A DNA stretch of 44,019 nucleotides from Rhizosphaericola sp047606825 (GTDB lineage Bacteria; Bacteroidota; Bacteroidia; Chitinophagales; Chitinophagaceae), in the NCBI GenBank assembly GCA_047606825.1, contig JASGDY010000094.1, positions 1 through 44,019 on the forward strand, in the 5' to 3' direction. A program made the position numbers and the translations under genes. A model generated the notes under the pieces. That model was not told where the DNA came from. It was given only the letters and a program-made list of their open reading frames with translations, and did not search any database. Shown here one piece after another: positions 1-10,400 of the stretch (position 1 is its first letter; each line of letters starts with the position of its first letter).

Positions 1-234
1 CTGCGACAGCCGCCGGAAATGTTCCGAAGCGCCAACACGACTGGCGCGCAGCGTTCGCCTTTTGCGGACTTGACTTTTTTGCCACTTTCTTTGTCAAGAA
101 AAAAAGTGGGACATAATATTGGTGGAGATGATTTAGATGCGTTTGCACTGACCCCAAAAACCCTACAAACACATATTTGCCTATATTTGCCCAAGCACCT
201 TGTAGGATTCTTATTTTTCTAAACATCAGCTTTT
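1..234. other. Intergenic region before the NlpC/P60 gene
   Basis: I see no convincing gene here. A short open frame spans 19-222 but has no family resemblance and looks like chance. An A/T-rich inverted repeat lies around 79-113 (ACTTTCTT facing AAGAAAAAAAGT). CCTACAA at 162-168 faces TTGTAGG at 200-206, with the candidate promoter box inside the loop. Confidence 0.5.
182..189 (+). promoter_or_regulatory. Candidate -7 box of the NlpC/P60 gene
   Basis: TATATTTG matches the Bacteroidota -7 consensus TAnnTTTG and lies 46 bases before the start codon. No good -33 element is seen 19-21 bases upstream, so the call rests on the -7 box alone. Confidence 0.35.
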
Positions 235-939
235 ATGTCGCCAAAAGTCTCGTCTTACTTATGCTATTTCGCGATTGCCGGATGCCTCACTTCCTGTTCC
301 GCACTCAGAAGCTCTAGCTCGTCCAACACGGCGAGCCGACAATCGACACCTAGGTTTATCAACGGTATAGAAATCACGCCCGGCATGTCTATGACGCAGA
401 TCCGACATTTGGAAAAAGAATCCAAGCGCAATGAACAAATAGAGACAAAAGAACACATGCTCAATACTGCCGCACTGGGCACTACAAACGCAACAGCCCT
501 CCAGGCCAAATACTGCACGATATTGGATGTGCCCGTAGAGACAATCAGCAACGACGAAAACATTTTGCAGGAAGTAGACGAATGGTGGGGAACACCCTAC
601 AGGCTTGGCGGCACGTCCAAAAGTGGCATCGACTGCTCCGCGTTTTGCCAGGTGTTTTTGCAGGACATATATGCCACATCGATACCTAGGACGGCGCAAC
701 AGCAATATGACAATTGCGTACACCCCGATACAGGCCAGCCCTTGCAGAAAGGGGATTTAGTATTCTTCGGTTCGGGCAAGCACAATATCACACACGTCGG
801 CGTGTATCTTACCAACAACAAATTTGTCCATGCTTCTACCTCCCGAGGCGTAATGATTAGTGACCTCAACGATACTTACTGGTCTCCACGCTATGTCGGC
901 AGCGGTCGATATACGTCAGCATCTACGACATCCAATTAA
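235..939 (+). CDS. NlpC/P60 family cell-wall hydrolase, predicted lipoprotein
   Basis: Predicted peptidoglycan endopeptidase of the NlpC/P60 family, which cuts stem peptides next to meso-DAP. The N-terminus has a short hydrophobic stretch ending in the lipobox-like LTSC, so Cys21 is the likely lipidated residue and the protein would sit in a membrane facing the periplasm. Residues 30-110 form a polar linker. The catalytic domain fills the C-terminal half: Cys134 in DCSAF, His187 in THVGVY and His199 in FVHAS give the expected Cys-His-His triad. All key residues are present and the 234-residue length is normal for a single-domain family member. The gene stands alone and runs toward a minus-strand gene 9 bases after its stop. 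Family assignment is firm; the substrate is inferred. Confidence 0.88.
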   Translation: MSPKVSSYLCYFAIAGCLTSCSALRSSSSSNTASRQSTPRFINGIEITPGMSMTQIRHLEKESKRNEQIETKEHMLNTAALGTTNATALQAKYCTILDVPVETISNDENILQEVDEWWGTPYRLGGTSKSGIDCSAFCQVFLQDIYATSIPRTAQQQYDNCVHPDTGQPLQKGDLVFFGSGKHNITHVGVYLTNNKFVHASTSRGVMISDLNDTYWSPRYVGSGRYTSASTTSN

Positions 940-948
940 AGCGCATTG

Positions 949-1281
949 CTAATACAAAGGCAGTTTCTGTTCAGCTTCCGCCGGGTTGGCTTCCTGGTCA
1001 ACAGTCTTCTCCACGGTTTTTACTTGTTCCAACACATAGGTATAGAGTTTCTGGGCATCTAATGTCAGCTTGTCAAAGTCAATGTTCAACTGTGGAATCA
1101 GTTCCAACAACGTATTGACACGCCCTTCCTCGTTGAGGAACTTGTTGAGGACGACGACGCGTTTCTGCTCCAAAAGACACCAGCCGCTCTGGAAATTGCC
1201 ACGCTCATAGCGGACGAAATAGTCCGACTCCACCAAGATACGTTCCAGCTTTTCCACAAAAGCCTTGTTATATTTAATCAT
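949..1281 (-). CDS. Small conserved protein of unknown function
   Basis: A 110-residue soluble protein without signal peptide or membrane segment. It starts MIKYNKAFVEKLERIL and holds a YFVRYERGNFQSGWCLL segment that I recall from short uncharacterised Bacteroidota proteins. The last 20 residues are polar and low in complexity. Its stop lies 9 bases from the stop of the convergent NlpC/P60 gene. Codon use is like the surrounding core genes, which supports real coding. No function can be proposed. Confidence 0.65.
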   Translation of the reverse strand: MIKYNKAFVEKLERILVESDYFVRYERGNFQSGWCLLEQKRVVVLNKFLNEEGRVNTLLELIPQLNIDFDKLTLDAQKLYTYVLEQVKTVEKTVDQEANPAEAEQKLPLY

Positions 1282-1682
1282 ACGGCAAAATTAAGGAAAG
1301 AATCGGGCGTATGTCATATTTTCACGTACAGATGGAGACACTACCTTAGTGGAAATCTGGGATGCGCATAAAGTTTTTTTGTGGAAATCGTACTTCGTAT
1401 CTATATTTACAATATACCTAACAGTAGCTGATTTTTAAACCGTTTACTTGAAATCAAGCATCATCTGCCGCGGCGAACGAGCAGATTTATACCAAAAGCG
1501 ATGGAACAAAGTTCGACGAAGTCAATTGCATAGCATTCACGACTGCCATCACGAATTAGCCGCGAAGCGAACAAAGCAGCACCGCAGGCAATACTAATAG
1601 TGTCATTCGTAAAATTTTTATGCGGAAACGAAGTCCACTGGAAGCAATTCCATCTGACAATTGAAAAAGAAAAAACATACAG
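1282..1682. other. 400-base intergenic region before the M16 peptidase gene
   Basis: This separates two divergent genes and should hold both promoters, but I find no exact TTTG-N19-TAnnTTTG. The small hairpin CACTA-cct-TAGTG lies near 1339-1351, followed by GGGATGCGC near 1360. The same nonamer recurs near 7396 and 21030 close to other intergenic inverted repeats. Open frames on the minus strand here show no family features. Confidence 0.4.
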
Positions 1683-4493
1683 ATGAAAAGAAAATTTTGG
1701 AGCTTTATGTGCAGTGGCATATTGCTACTTGCTGCCAATACCACCCATGCACAGGCACTGACCGACAAACTGCCGATTGCCAGCAACGTTACAAAAGGAA
1801 AACTCGCAAACGGCCTCACCTATTACATCCGTCCAAACGGTAAACCCGCCAACAAGATCGAGCTGCGACTGGTCGTCAATGCCGGTTCGGTATTGGAAAA
1901 CGAGCACCAGCAAGGGCTTGCGCACTTCATGGAGCACATGAACTTTAACGGCACCAAGCATTTTCCCAAAAACGAGTTGGTCGATTACCTCCAGACCATC
2001 GGCGTCAAGTTTGGCGCCGACCTGAACGCCTACACCAGTTTTGACGAGACCGTGTTCATACTGCCCATCCCGACGGACAATCAGAACAATGTGGACAAAG
2101 GTTTTCAGGTACTGGCAGACTGGGCGCAAGGCGCGTTGCTGACAACACAGGACATCAACGACGAACGCAACGTCGTATTGGAGGAAAGCAGACTCGGCAA
2201 AGGTGCCAACGACCGTATGCGCAAACAATACCTTCCGCAATTGTTGGCCGGCTCCAGATATGCCGTCAGGCTGCCCATCGGCAAAGACAGCATTTTGAAA
2301 ACCTTTGACCCGCAGGTCATCCGCTCTTTTTACCATGACTGGTACCGTCCCGACTTGATGGCAGTCGCCGTTGTGGGAGACATCAAGGTCGCCGAAGCCA
2401 AAGCGTTCATCGACAAATATTTCAGTGGATTGAAGAACCCAGTAAACGAGAAACCAAGGACGGTGTACAGCGTACCACCGTATAGCAAGACACAGGCCGT
2501 CGTCGTCACGGACAAAGAAGCGACCAATACTTCGTTCAACCTGGTCTATTCCTCCAAACCCAAAGCACCCGAAACCACTATCGCGGACTACAGGAAAGAC
2601 ATGGTCAAAAACCTCATCGTCCAGATGGTCAACCACCGTTATGAAATACGCGCCCAGTCAGGCAATCCGCCATTCCTCTACGCCTTTGCCTATCTGGACG
2701 GCATCGGACGCAATACCGAAAGCCTCAACCTGACCGCGGCGCCGGGTGACGACGTCAACACGTCCATCAATACCGCCGTAGCAGAACTGTTGAAGGCCAA
2801 AGATTTCGGTTTCAACGAAAATGAACTGGAAATTGCCAAAAAATCGTCCCTTAACGGAATGGAAAAAGCATACAACGAGCGCAACACAACAGAATCGGGA
2901 CAGATCATAGGAGAATATATCCGCAATTTCCTACAACAAGAGACCATCCCAGGCATCGAAAACGAGTACCAATACTGGAAAAACCTCTTGCCGGGAATCT
3001 CCCTTGCAGAAATAAACAAGGAAGCCAAAACCGTGCTCCAAGGCAATGGCAATTATTTTGCTTTCCTTACTGCCCCCAGCAGCAAGCCCGTGCCGACAGT
3101 CGCACAGTTTGAAACAGAACTGAACAATGCCTTTGCCCAGAAAGTGACGGCAGATGCCCAAGGAAACCAGTTCAATTCCCTGCTCGACAAGGAACCGACG
3201 CCAGGAAAAATCATCAGCGAAACAAAAGACCAAGAACTCGGAACGACGACCTTCCTGTTGAGCAACGGCACCAAAGTGACCATCAAACCGACGCAGTTCA
3301 AAAGCGACGAAATACTCTTTAGCGGCACCAAGAAAGGCGGCACGCTCCAATATGCCGGCAACAACAAATCGAATGCAAAATTCTTGGGAGACGTGATAGA
3401 GTCGATGGGTTACGGCAAATTCAAACCGACGGAATTGACCGATTTCCTATCCGGAAAAACCGTAGGGCTCGTGCCCTCGCTGGGCAACCTGACCGACAAC
3501 GTATCGGGTTCCTCCTCTGTCAAGGACTTCGAGACATTGTTGCAACTCAACTATTTGCAGACAACCGAACCACGCAAAGACGAAGAACTCTTCGGCGGAT
3601 ATGTCAAAAAAATGAATACCCAACTTCAGTTTTTGTCCTCCAACCCACAGGTTTCCTTTATCGATACACTCGGCAAGACCTTGTATGCCAACGATTCCCG
3701 CCGTCCCATCATGGTCCCGACCGTTGCAGACATACAAGCCATCAACGTGGACAGTGTATTGAGCATTTACAGACGGGAATTGGGCAATGTCGACAGTATG
3801 CAATACTTCATCGTTGGCAACATAGACACGACGGCCATCAGGCCACTCTTGGAAAAATATGTCGCAAGCCTTCCGATTGCGGGCATTGCGCCACAGTATT
3901 CCTCGGACAACGGCTTGCGGCCTGCTTCCGGTTTCCACCAACTCCAATACCATAAAGGCCAGGAGCAAAAAAGTCTGATACTCGATATATTTTACGGAAC
4001 GCTGCCTTATTCGCAGGATGTAGCGATGCAGGCGTCCCTTCTGTCCGAAATATACAATATAAAAATCATCGAAAACCTGCGCGAACGTATTGGCGGGATT
4101 TACGGTGGCGGCTCTTCGGTCAGCGTGGAAAAAGAACCGTACAACCACTTTACTTTCCAAATCCAACTGCCTTGCGGCCCGGACAAAGTCGATACTTTGT
4201 TAAAAGCAGCTTATGCCGAAATCGACACGCTCAAGCAGTTCGGACCACAGGCCAAAGACCTCAACAAAGTAAAACAAGCACGGCTCGAATCTTACAAAGA
4301 AAGTGTGCAGCAAAACAGTTACTGGCTGTCTAACCTGCAAAGCATCTTCTTCAACGGCAACAGCAAGGAACGCTTCCTGAACTATACGCAAAACATCCAA
4401 AATGTCACGCAAAACGACATCAAAAAAGTCGCCAACAGCATTATGGACAAGTCGAATGGACTGGAAGCCGTGCTTTATCCAGAAACCAAATAA
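1683..4493 (+). CDS. Secreted M16 family zinc metallopeptidase
   Basis: Predicted periplasmic peptidase of the pitrilysin/insulinase (M16) family, similar in layout to PqqL. A signal peptide covers about residues 1-24, ending in THAQA. The inverted zinc motif HFMEH (His81, Glu84 catalytic, His85) is followed 76 residues later by Glu161 in DERNVV, the expected third zinc ligand. At 936 residues it has room for both halves of the M16 clamshell: an active N-terminal half and a C-terminal half (about 480-930) without the zinc motif, as usual. The start ATG at 1683 gives the signal peptide directly. A strong terminator follows 70 bases after the stop, so it is probably transcribed alone. The natural substrate is unknown; the family degrades short peptides. 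Confidence 0.9.
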   Translation: MKRKFWSFMCSGILLLAANTTHAQALTDKLPIASNVTKGKLANGLTYYIRPNGKPANKIELRLVVNAGSVLENEHQQGLAHFMEHMNFNGTKHFPKNELVDYLQTIGVKFGADLNAYTSFDETVFILPIPTDNQNNVDKGFQVLADWAQGALLTTQDINDERNVVLEESRLGKGANDRMRKQYLPQLLAGSRYAVRLPIGKDSILKTFDPQVIRSFYHDWYRPDLMAVAVVGDIKVAEAKAFIDKYFSGLKNPVNEKPRTVYSVPPYSKTQAVVVTDKEATNTSFNLVYSSKPKAPETTIADYRKDMVKNLIVQMVNHRYEIRAQSGNPPFLYAFAYLDGIGRNTESLNLTAAPGDDVNTSINTAVAELLKAKDFGFNENELEIAKKSSLNGMEKAYNERNTTESGQIIGEYIRNFLQQETIPGIENEYQYWKNLLPGISLAEINKEAKTVLQGNGNYFAFLTAPSSKPVPTVAQFETELNNAFAQKVTADAQGNQFNSLLDKEPTPGKIISETKDQELGTTTFLLSNGTKVTIKPTQFKSDEILFSGTKKGGTLQYAGNNKSNAKFLGDVIESMGYGKFKPTELTDFLSGKTVGLVPSLGNLTDNVSGSSSVKDFETLLQLNYLQTTEPRKDEELFGGYVKKMNTQLQFLSSNPQVSFIDTLGKTLYANDSRRPIMVPTVADIQAINVDSVLSIYRRELGNVDSMQYFIVGNIDTTAIRPLLEKYVASLPIAGIAPQYSSDNGLRPASGFHQLQYHKGQEQKSLILDIFYGTLPYSQDVAMQASLLSEIYNIKIIENLRERIGGIYGGGSSVSVEKEPYNHFTFQIQLPCGPDKVDTLLKAAYAEIDTLKQFGPQAKDLNKVKQARLESYKESVQQNSYWLSNLQSIFFNGNSKERFLNYTQNIQNVTQNDIKKVANSIMDKSNGLEAVLYPETK

Positions 4494-4563
4494 TGTGAAC
4501 CAAAGGTTGGATTTTTTCGCAAGCCCTTGATTCGCGTTAACAATGATTGCCCATCACCACAGT

Positions 4564-4596
4564 AAAATCCCACGGTTTGCAGCCGTGGGATTTTTT
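4564..4596 (+). terminator. Rho-independent terminator of the M16 peptidase gene
   Basis: AAAATCCCACGG (4564-4575) pairs with CCGTGGGATTTT around a 7-base loop and runs into six T. Perfect 12-bp stem; textbook intrinsic terminator. Confidence 0.9.
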
Positions 4597-4696
4597 ATAA
4601 AACCGGCGGAAACGAACGATTATACAATGATTCCCTGCCGTATTCTGCCAATATGTTAATATTCTGACCAGAATGCACCATTTTAGGGAAAACAGC

Positions 4697-4704
4697 TACC
4701 TTTG
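4697..4704 (+). promoter_or_regulatory. Candidate -7 box upstream of a hairpin-rich leader or small RNA
   Basis: TACCTTTG is a full match to TAnnTTTG. It lies 337 bases before the glucosaminidase start, so its transcript would carry a long untranslated leader or a separate RNA. The -33 region is weak. Confidence 0.4.
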
Positions 4705-4710
4705 TATCGG

Positions 4711-4920
4711 TCGTACCAGCGGCCACCTAGCATCCAAACAAAGAAAGTTTGGAACTTGTCATGACCACCATCCGGTTATGTAGGATGGTAAGTATGTATC
4801 GTAAACAATTGGAAACCAGTTGTTTTACCATTGACTTACAGTCAATGTCTATTTTTTAATCCGAAGCTGTAAAAAGTTCCTGCCCCGCAGGGATGCTACA
4901 GAAGTTAAGATTTAATTCCT
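4711..4920 (+). ncRNA. Candidate structured RNA with serial hairpins
   Basis: Downstream of a TAnnTTTG box, at least four stems follow one another: CCAAAC/GTTTGG (4734-4752), ACCATCC/GGATGGT (4767-4789), CAATTGG/CCAGTTG (4806-4822, extended by GTAAA/TTTAC), and CATTGAC/GTCAATG (4829-4847). The last is soon followed by six T (about 4852-4857), which could end a roughly 145-base RNA. Further on come CCTG/CAGG near 4880-4890 and a long-range 8-bp match, TAGCATCC (4728-4735) with GGATGCTA (4891-4898). It does not match tmRNA, RNase P, SRP RNA, or the cobalamin, TPP or SAM-I riboswitch cores that I know. It may be a small RNA or a regulatory leader of the next gene. Confidence 0.35.
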
Positions 4921-5040
4921 AACTCCACTTTTCAAAAATCACAACCCTTTGGCATCGGCATGGTCCTGTATGGCTGCGCGTATGTTAAAATGTATTGTCC
5001 GAAAAGGTAGCCATAGCTTCTACAAAAAAACAGATGTCTG

Positions 5041-5598
5041 ATGAAAAAGACAAGTTTTGTCTCCCTATGGAGGAAAACGGTGCTAAGCCTTGCATTAGGC
5101 ACCCTGATCGCCACCTCGGTCAGCGCGCAGAGCACAGCGCAGAAATACATCCAGGCACATTCCCAGCTTGCCATGAAGCTGATGCAGCAGAGCGGAGTCC
5201 CCGCAAGCGTCATCCTCGGTGTAGCCATGGTCGAGTCCAGCCTAGGACGTAGCAAAAGCAGCAAAGTACTGCACAACCACTTTGGCATTATCGGCAAAAA
5301 CAAAATGGCAAGCGAGGGTTATGTATCTCCTTATCGCCAGTTTAGCAGCACGGAAGCGTCCTACGAAAACTTTGTCCATATCGTGACATCCAAGTCCTTC
5401 TACGAAAACCTGAAGGGCTCGCTGGACTTCTCCAAATGGCTCAATGGCCTCAACAAAGCCGGTTACTGCGCCACAGACCAGCACGTGTGGAAGCGTGACA
5501 TCATGTATTTCATCAACAAATATGCGCTGCACCGCTACGACCAGCTCGCCGGGTGGCAACAGTCCGACGTCAGCCTGTTGGACATGTTGAGCCGTTGA
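5041..5598 (+). CDS. Secreted glucosaminidase-domain peptidoglycan hydrolase
   Basis: Predicted peptidoglycan beta-N-acetylglucosaminidase of the GH73/FlgJ C-domain type. A signal peptide (MKKTSFVSLWRK, then a hydrophobic core) ends near SVSAQ at residue 30. The rest is one catalytic domain: SGVPASVILGVAMVESSLGRS carries the likely catalytic Glu65, and the LHNHFGI segment with the later YGNF-like 'SYENFVH' is typical. At 185 residues it is a minimal secreted form without LysM or SH3 anchors. The ATG at 5041 is preferred because it begins the signal peptide; an out-of-frame ATG sits 7 bases upstream. A 340-base hairpin-rich leader precedes it. The next gene converges on it. Confidence 0.85.
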   Translation: MKKTSFVSLWRKTVLSLALGTLIATSVSAQSTAQKYIQAHSQLAMKLMQQSGVPASVILGVAMVESSLGRSKSSKVLHNHFGIIGKNKMASEGYVSPYRQFSSTEASYENFVHIVTSKSFYENLKGSLDFSKWLNGLNKAGYCATDQHVWKRDIMYFINKYALHRYDQLAGWQQSDVSLLDMLSR

Positions 5599-5751
5599 TA
5601 TTTGTCTCAGGCAATCTTATTGCGCGATTGACCGTTGTTGACTGGAGGTTGACGGTGTCTGGCGTTTTTATAATGCACAAGAGATTTTTGTTGACACATT
5701 TTCTGGTCTATTCCCAGATGCTTTAAACTATTTTTACTGTCATCCTTTGAC

Positions 5752-7278
5752 TTAGCATCCAAACTCCACTTTTGCATTGGCGATTTCAAGGTTAGTGTCC
5801 TTGCTTTCCAATTCGGAAATCCCGTCGGAAAGTTTTTCGTCCACAACCCTGGCGCATTCGCGTCCTTCGCTGATAGCCCATACAACCAAAGACTGTCCTT
5901 TACGTGCGTCGCCGCAGGCATAGACTTTAGGTAGGTTGGTCACAAAACGTTTATTGTCGGCGTTGATATTGCCTTTGAGGTCGAGTTCGACACTTAATTG
6001 TTCCAATAGACCTTCGTGCTGTACATGCGTGAAACCCAATGCCAGCAATGCCAGATCGCAGGGAATCACACGCTCACTGCCGGCGACTTTGATATGGCTG
6101 GCACGTCGGCCTTTGCTGTCAAGCTGCCATTCGAGGGAGACGACTCTCAGTCCAGTCACTTCACCCTTTTCATTGCCGACAAACTCGAGAGGTGACAAAC
6201 CGAACTCACGCAAAACGCCTTCTTCCTGCGAAGACGAAGTGGTAAATATCGCCGGGACACTTGGCCAGGGCATATAGTCTGTCCTTTCGGACGGAGGGAG
6301 CGGTCCATGGGTCAACTGCATGATATGTTTGGCAGATTGCCTGTTGGCAGTACCGACACAGTCGCTTCCGGTGTCACCACCACCGATGACAACGACGTTT
6401 TTGCCCGTAGCGGAGATGGTTTCCGCAACGACATTGCCCTCTATTTTCGGATTGGCAAACGGGTCTTTGCCCATGTTGATTTTGTTCTGTTGCTTGAGGT
6501 AGTACATCGCAGGATGGATGCCTTTGAGTTGGCGCCCCGGCACGTCGAGCTCGCGTGGAACCATTGCACCCGTTGCCAGTATGACTGCATGGTTTTCACG
6601 GTGGATGTCGCTGATTTTGACATTGACACCGACGTTGGCATTGCATACAAACGACACACCTTCTTCCTTCATCAGGTCGATGCGGCGGCGGACAACCCAT
6701 TTTTCCAATTTGAAATCGGGAATGCCATACACGAGCAAACCGCCCGGTTCGTCGTCACGTTCGTACACCGTAACGGAATGGCCTGCGTAGTTGAGTTGTG
6801 CGGCGGCAGCCAGTCCAGCCGGACCGGAACCGATGACGGCAACTTTTTTACCTGTCCTTTTTTTAGGAATCTTAGGCGTTACAAAACCTTTTTCAAAAGC
6901 AAACTCGATGATATGTTTTTCGATTTCCTCAATGGTGACGGGCGGTTGGTTGATGCCCAACACGCAGGCACTTTCGCAAGGTGCGGGACAGATACGTCCC
7001 GTAAATTCCGGAAAATTGTTGGTCGCGTTCAATATCTCATACGCCTCTTTCCACGCGCCACGATAGATGGCGTCGTTGAAATCCGGAATCACGTTGCCCA
7101 ACGGACATCCACTCGTACAAAAAGGTACGCCGCAGTCCATGCACCGTGCGGCCTGGTTGTTGAGTTTGTTGGCTTCAAAAAGTTCATGGAACTCTTTATA
7201 GTCCTTCACGCGCTCTTCGACAGGGCGATGCTTGGGCAGTTCCCTCGTATAATCAATAAAACCTGTTTTGTGTCCCAT
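5752..7278 (-). CDS. gltD: Glutamate synthase small (beta) subunit
   Basis: Supplies electrons from NADPH to the large subunit, which turns glutamine plus 2-oxoglutarate into two glutamates in ammonia assimilation. N-terminal cysteines 46, 49, 54 and 58, then 97, 101 and 105, match the two 4Fe-4S cluster sites. GSGPAG (151-156) is the FAD-binding fold and GGGDTG (299-304) the NADPH fold. The C-terminal ACGDARKGQSLVVWAISEGR stretch (split by one residue) is characteristic. At 508 residues it is slightly longer than usual because of a polar C-terminal tail. It lies 151 bases downstream of gltB on the same strand; that gap holds a palindrome (AAATGGATTT/AATCCATTT) that could tune the gltB:gltD ratio. 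Confidence 0.95.
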   Translation of the reverse strand: MGHKTGFIDYTRELPKHRPVEERVKDYKEFHELFEANKLNNQAARCMDCGVPFCTSGCPLGNVIPDFNDAIYRGAWKEAYEILNATNNFPEFTGRICPAPCESACVLGINQPPVTIEEIEKHIIEFAFEKGFVTPKIPKKRTGKKVAVIGSGPAGLAAAAQLNYAGHSVTVYERDDEPGGLLVYGIPDFKLEKWVVRRRIDLMKEEGVSFVCNANVGVNVKISDIHRENHAVILATGAMVPRELDVPGRQLKGIHPAMYYLKQQNKINMGKDPFANPKIEGNVVAETISATGKNVVVIGGGDTGSDCVGTANRQSAKHIMQLTHGPLPPSERTDYMPWPSVPAIFTTSSSQEEGVLREFGLSPLEFVGNEKGEVTGLRVVSLEWQLDSKGRRASHIKVAGSERVIPCDLALLALGFTHVQHEGLLEQLSVELDLKGNINADNKRFVTNLPKVYACGDARKGQSLVVWAISEGRECARVVDEKLSDGISELESKDTNLEIANAKVEFGC

Positions 7279-7429
7279 TTTTTATTTATGAATTGAGAAA
7301 TAGCTGTTGGCTGTTAGCCTTTTTTATTTCTGTTTTGCGTATAAATTTAGTGTATGGATAGAAATGGATTTCTAAATCCATTTTCATGGGTTCGGGATGC
7401 GCTACGCAAATCCCGAGCAGTGACAACTA
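7279..7429 (-). other. gltB-gltD intercistronic region with palindromes
   Basis: Between the two subunit genes lie an inverted repeat (AAATGGATTT facing AATCCATTT, about 7361-7384) and CGGGAtgcgctacgcaaaTCCCG (7393-7415). On the transcribed (minus) strand these could form stem-loops that stabilise or attenuate the message. Neither is followed by a clear T tract, so they are not convincing terminators. Confidence 0.4.
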
Positions 7430-10400
7430 TTAACTATTAACGACCAACGCTGCTTTCCTCACCGCCAATACATGTTTGTATTCGCGCGGGAATACTTTCA
7501 CGAAATTCTTTATCTGGTTTTCCAAATCGGAGAGAATAAAGTTCGCAATCGTGCTTCCTGTGTATTGGCTGTGTTTATACAGCATTTCGGCAAGGGCCTG
7601 AATGTCTTCGTCGTCCAACGGGTCGAGGTCTACCATTTCGGGATTGTACAACGACGGCATCCGGTTATTCGGGTCATAGACATAGGCGATACCGCCACTC
7701 ATGCCTGCCGCAAAATTGTTGGCAAATGTTCCCAAAATGACCACCACGCCGCCCGTCATGTATTCGCATCCATGTGCGCCGACACCTTCCACGACGATCC
7801 TGGCACCGGAATTACGCACCGCAAAACGTTCGCCCGCGCGACCACGGACAAAAGCCTCTCCAGAAGTCGCCCCATAAAACGCCGTATTGCCGATGATGAT
7901 GTTTTCTTCGGCGTTGAAAGTCGCCGATGGAGACGGATGCACGATAATTTTGGCTCCGCTCAATCCCTTGCCGCAATAGTCGTTGCAGTCGCCTTGCAGT
8001 TCCAAAGTCAAACCCTTGGCGGCAAAAGCACCGAAACTCTGTCCGGCGGTACCTTCAAAACGATAATGAATCGTATCCTCGGGCAAACCTTCGTCTTTGT
8101 ACCGTTTGGTTATTTCGTTGGACAACAGGGTGCCGGTGGTGCGGTCGATATTGCGAATCGGGAACACACCCGTCACACGTTCACCATTTTCCAATGCCGG
8201 AACTGCGCTTTGGACCAATTGCCAATCCAAAATCCCGCCCAGACCATGGTCTTGACTTTCGGTATTGTAGAGCGTTGTGTCCGGGTCGTCCGGTTGGCGA
8301 TACAATATCGGAGAAAGGTCGAGATACTTGAATTTCCAATGGTTGACATTGTCGCGGATCTTAAGGCTGTCTGCCTGGCCTATCATCTCGTCCACCGTGC
8401 GGAAACCGAGCTCCGCCATGATTTCGCGCAATTCTTCGGTCATAAATTTTACAAAATTCACAACATGGTCAGCTGCACCGGTAAAGCGTTTCCTCAGTTC
8501 CGCATCCTGCGTGGCGATACCGACGGGACAAGTGTTGAGATGGCATTTGCGCATCATGATACAGCCTTCGACGACGAGGGCCGACGTTGCAACACCCCAT
8601 TCTTCCGCACCCAAAAGCGCAGCTATGGCAAGGTCGCGACCTGTCTTCATCTGACCATCGGCCTGCACGACGACACGTCCACGAAGTTTGTTGCGCACCA
8701 AAGTCTGGTGCGTTTCCGCCAAGCCAAGTTCCCAAGGCAGACCTGCATGCTTGACGGAACTGAGCGGCGATGCACCCGTGCCTCCGTCAAAACCAGAAAT
8801 CAACACGACGTCCGCCTTGGCTTTCACGACTCCGGCGGCGATGGTGCCGACACCGGATTTGGAAACCAGTTTGACGTTGATGCGCGCTTTTCTATTGGCA
8901 TTTTTGAGGTCGTAAATCAACTGTGCCAAATCCTCAATGGAATAAATATCATGGTGCGGGGGCGGGCTTATCAACCCCACGCCGGGCGTACTGTGCCGCG
9001 TTTTTCCAATCCAATCGTCCACTTTAAAGCCGGGCAACTGCCCACCTTCGCCAGGTTTGGCACCTTGTGCCATTTTGATTTGGAGTTCGTCCGCTTCCGT
9101 GAGATAATAGCTCGTCACGCCGAAACGTGCGCTCGCAACTTGTTTGATGGCGGAACGCATACTGTCGCCGTTTTCCATGGGTTGGTAACGGACTTCGTCC
9201 TCGCCACCTTCGCCCGTATTGCTCTTGCCGCCGAGGCGGTTCATCGCAATGGCCAGGGTGGTATGCGCTTCCCAGGAAATCGAACCGAAACTCATCGCGC
9301 CCGTGGCAAAACGACGGTATATTTTTTCGGCTGGTTCCACTTCGTCAATGGAAATCGATTTGCGTGTCGGAGCGAAAGCGAACAAGCTCCTCAGCGTGAT
9401 GGCTTTTTCTTCCTGGTCGTTGACTGCTTTTGAATATTTTTTGAAAAGACTATAATCGTTTGTCCGCGTGGAATGTTGCAACAAGTGGATCGTCGTCGGG
9501 TTAAACGAATGCGCTTCACCTTTTCTCCGCCATTGGTAGATACCGCCAGCAGGCAACAAATCCGATGGGATTTCGCGTTTGGGGAAAGCGTATTGGTGTT
9601 TGTACAATGCCTCCCTTGCAATTTCGTCCAGACCGATGCCTTCGATACGGCTGGTGGAGCCAGTGAAATACCGATTGACCACTTCAGAATTAATCCCGAT
9701 AATTTCAAATATCTGTGCACCTTGGTAAGACTGCAAAGTAGAAATGCCCATTTTGGAAAAAATCTTGAACAGACCTTCCGACACGGCATGGATATAATTA
9801 TGGTACAGGTCGTTGAGTTCCAGCTTAGTGCCGAGCTTGCCCTGTTCGTACATCTTCCGAATGGAGGAGAATGCCAAATAAGGATTAATCGCTGTAGCAC
9901 CAAAACCCAACAGACAGGCAAAATGGTGCGTTTCCCATACATCGCCCGCCTCGATGACGAGGCCAACCTTGCCACGCAATCCCTTGCGTATCAAGTGGTG
10001 GTGCACCGCCGAGACCGCCAACAAGGACGGAATCGCGGCATGTTCGCTGTCTATGGCCCTGTCGGACAGCACAATCACTTCAAAACCGTCCTGTACCGCG
10101 TCCACGGCATAGCGGCAAAGCCTTTCGATTCCCGTCTTCAATACACCTGGTTCTCCATTGGCACGGAAATACGCCTGCAAAGTCTTGGCTTGGAAGCTGC
10201 CTGTGTCGATACTACGCAGTTTTTCCAGCTCCTTGTTGGTCAATATTGGCTGTTGCAAGACGACCATGTGGCAGGCATCGGCATTCTCTTCCAAAATATT
10301 CCCGCTGTTGCCGACAAAAGATGCCAAAGACATCACTAACCTTTCGCGGATTGGGTCAATCGGCGGATTGGTCACCTGTGCAAACAATTGCTTGAAATAG

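Noticed and set aside
19..222. 67-codon open frame at the left edge
   Set aside because: It crosses the inverted repeat and promoter box, is low in complexity and has no family features.
4697..4920. 6S RNA, tmRNA or RNase P RNA
   Set aside because: There is no single long bubble hairpin as in 6S, no tRNA-like end as in tmRNA, and no conserved RNase P core words.
7472..9433. 653-codon open frame on the plus strand opposite gltB
   Set aside because: Antisense shadow of a well-conserved gene; no domain resemblance, caused by codon bias. The same holds for the long frames opposite gltD (6307-7296), the M16 gene (1725-2636 and 3447-4166) and gltB (9473-10339, 11006-11917).
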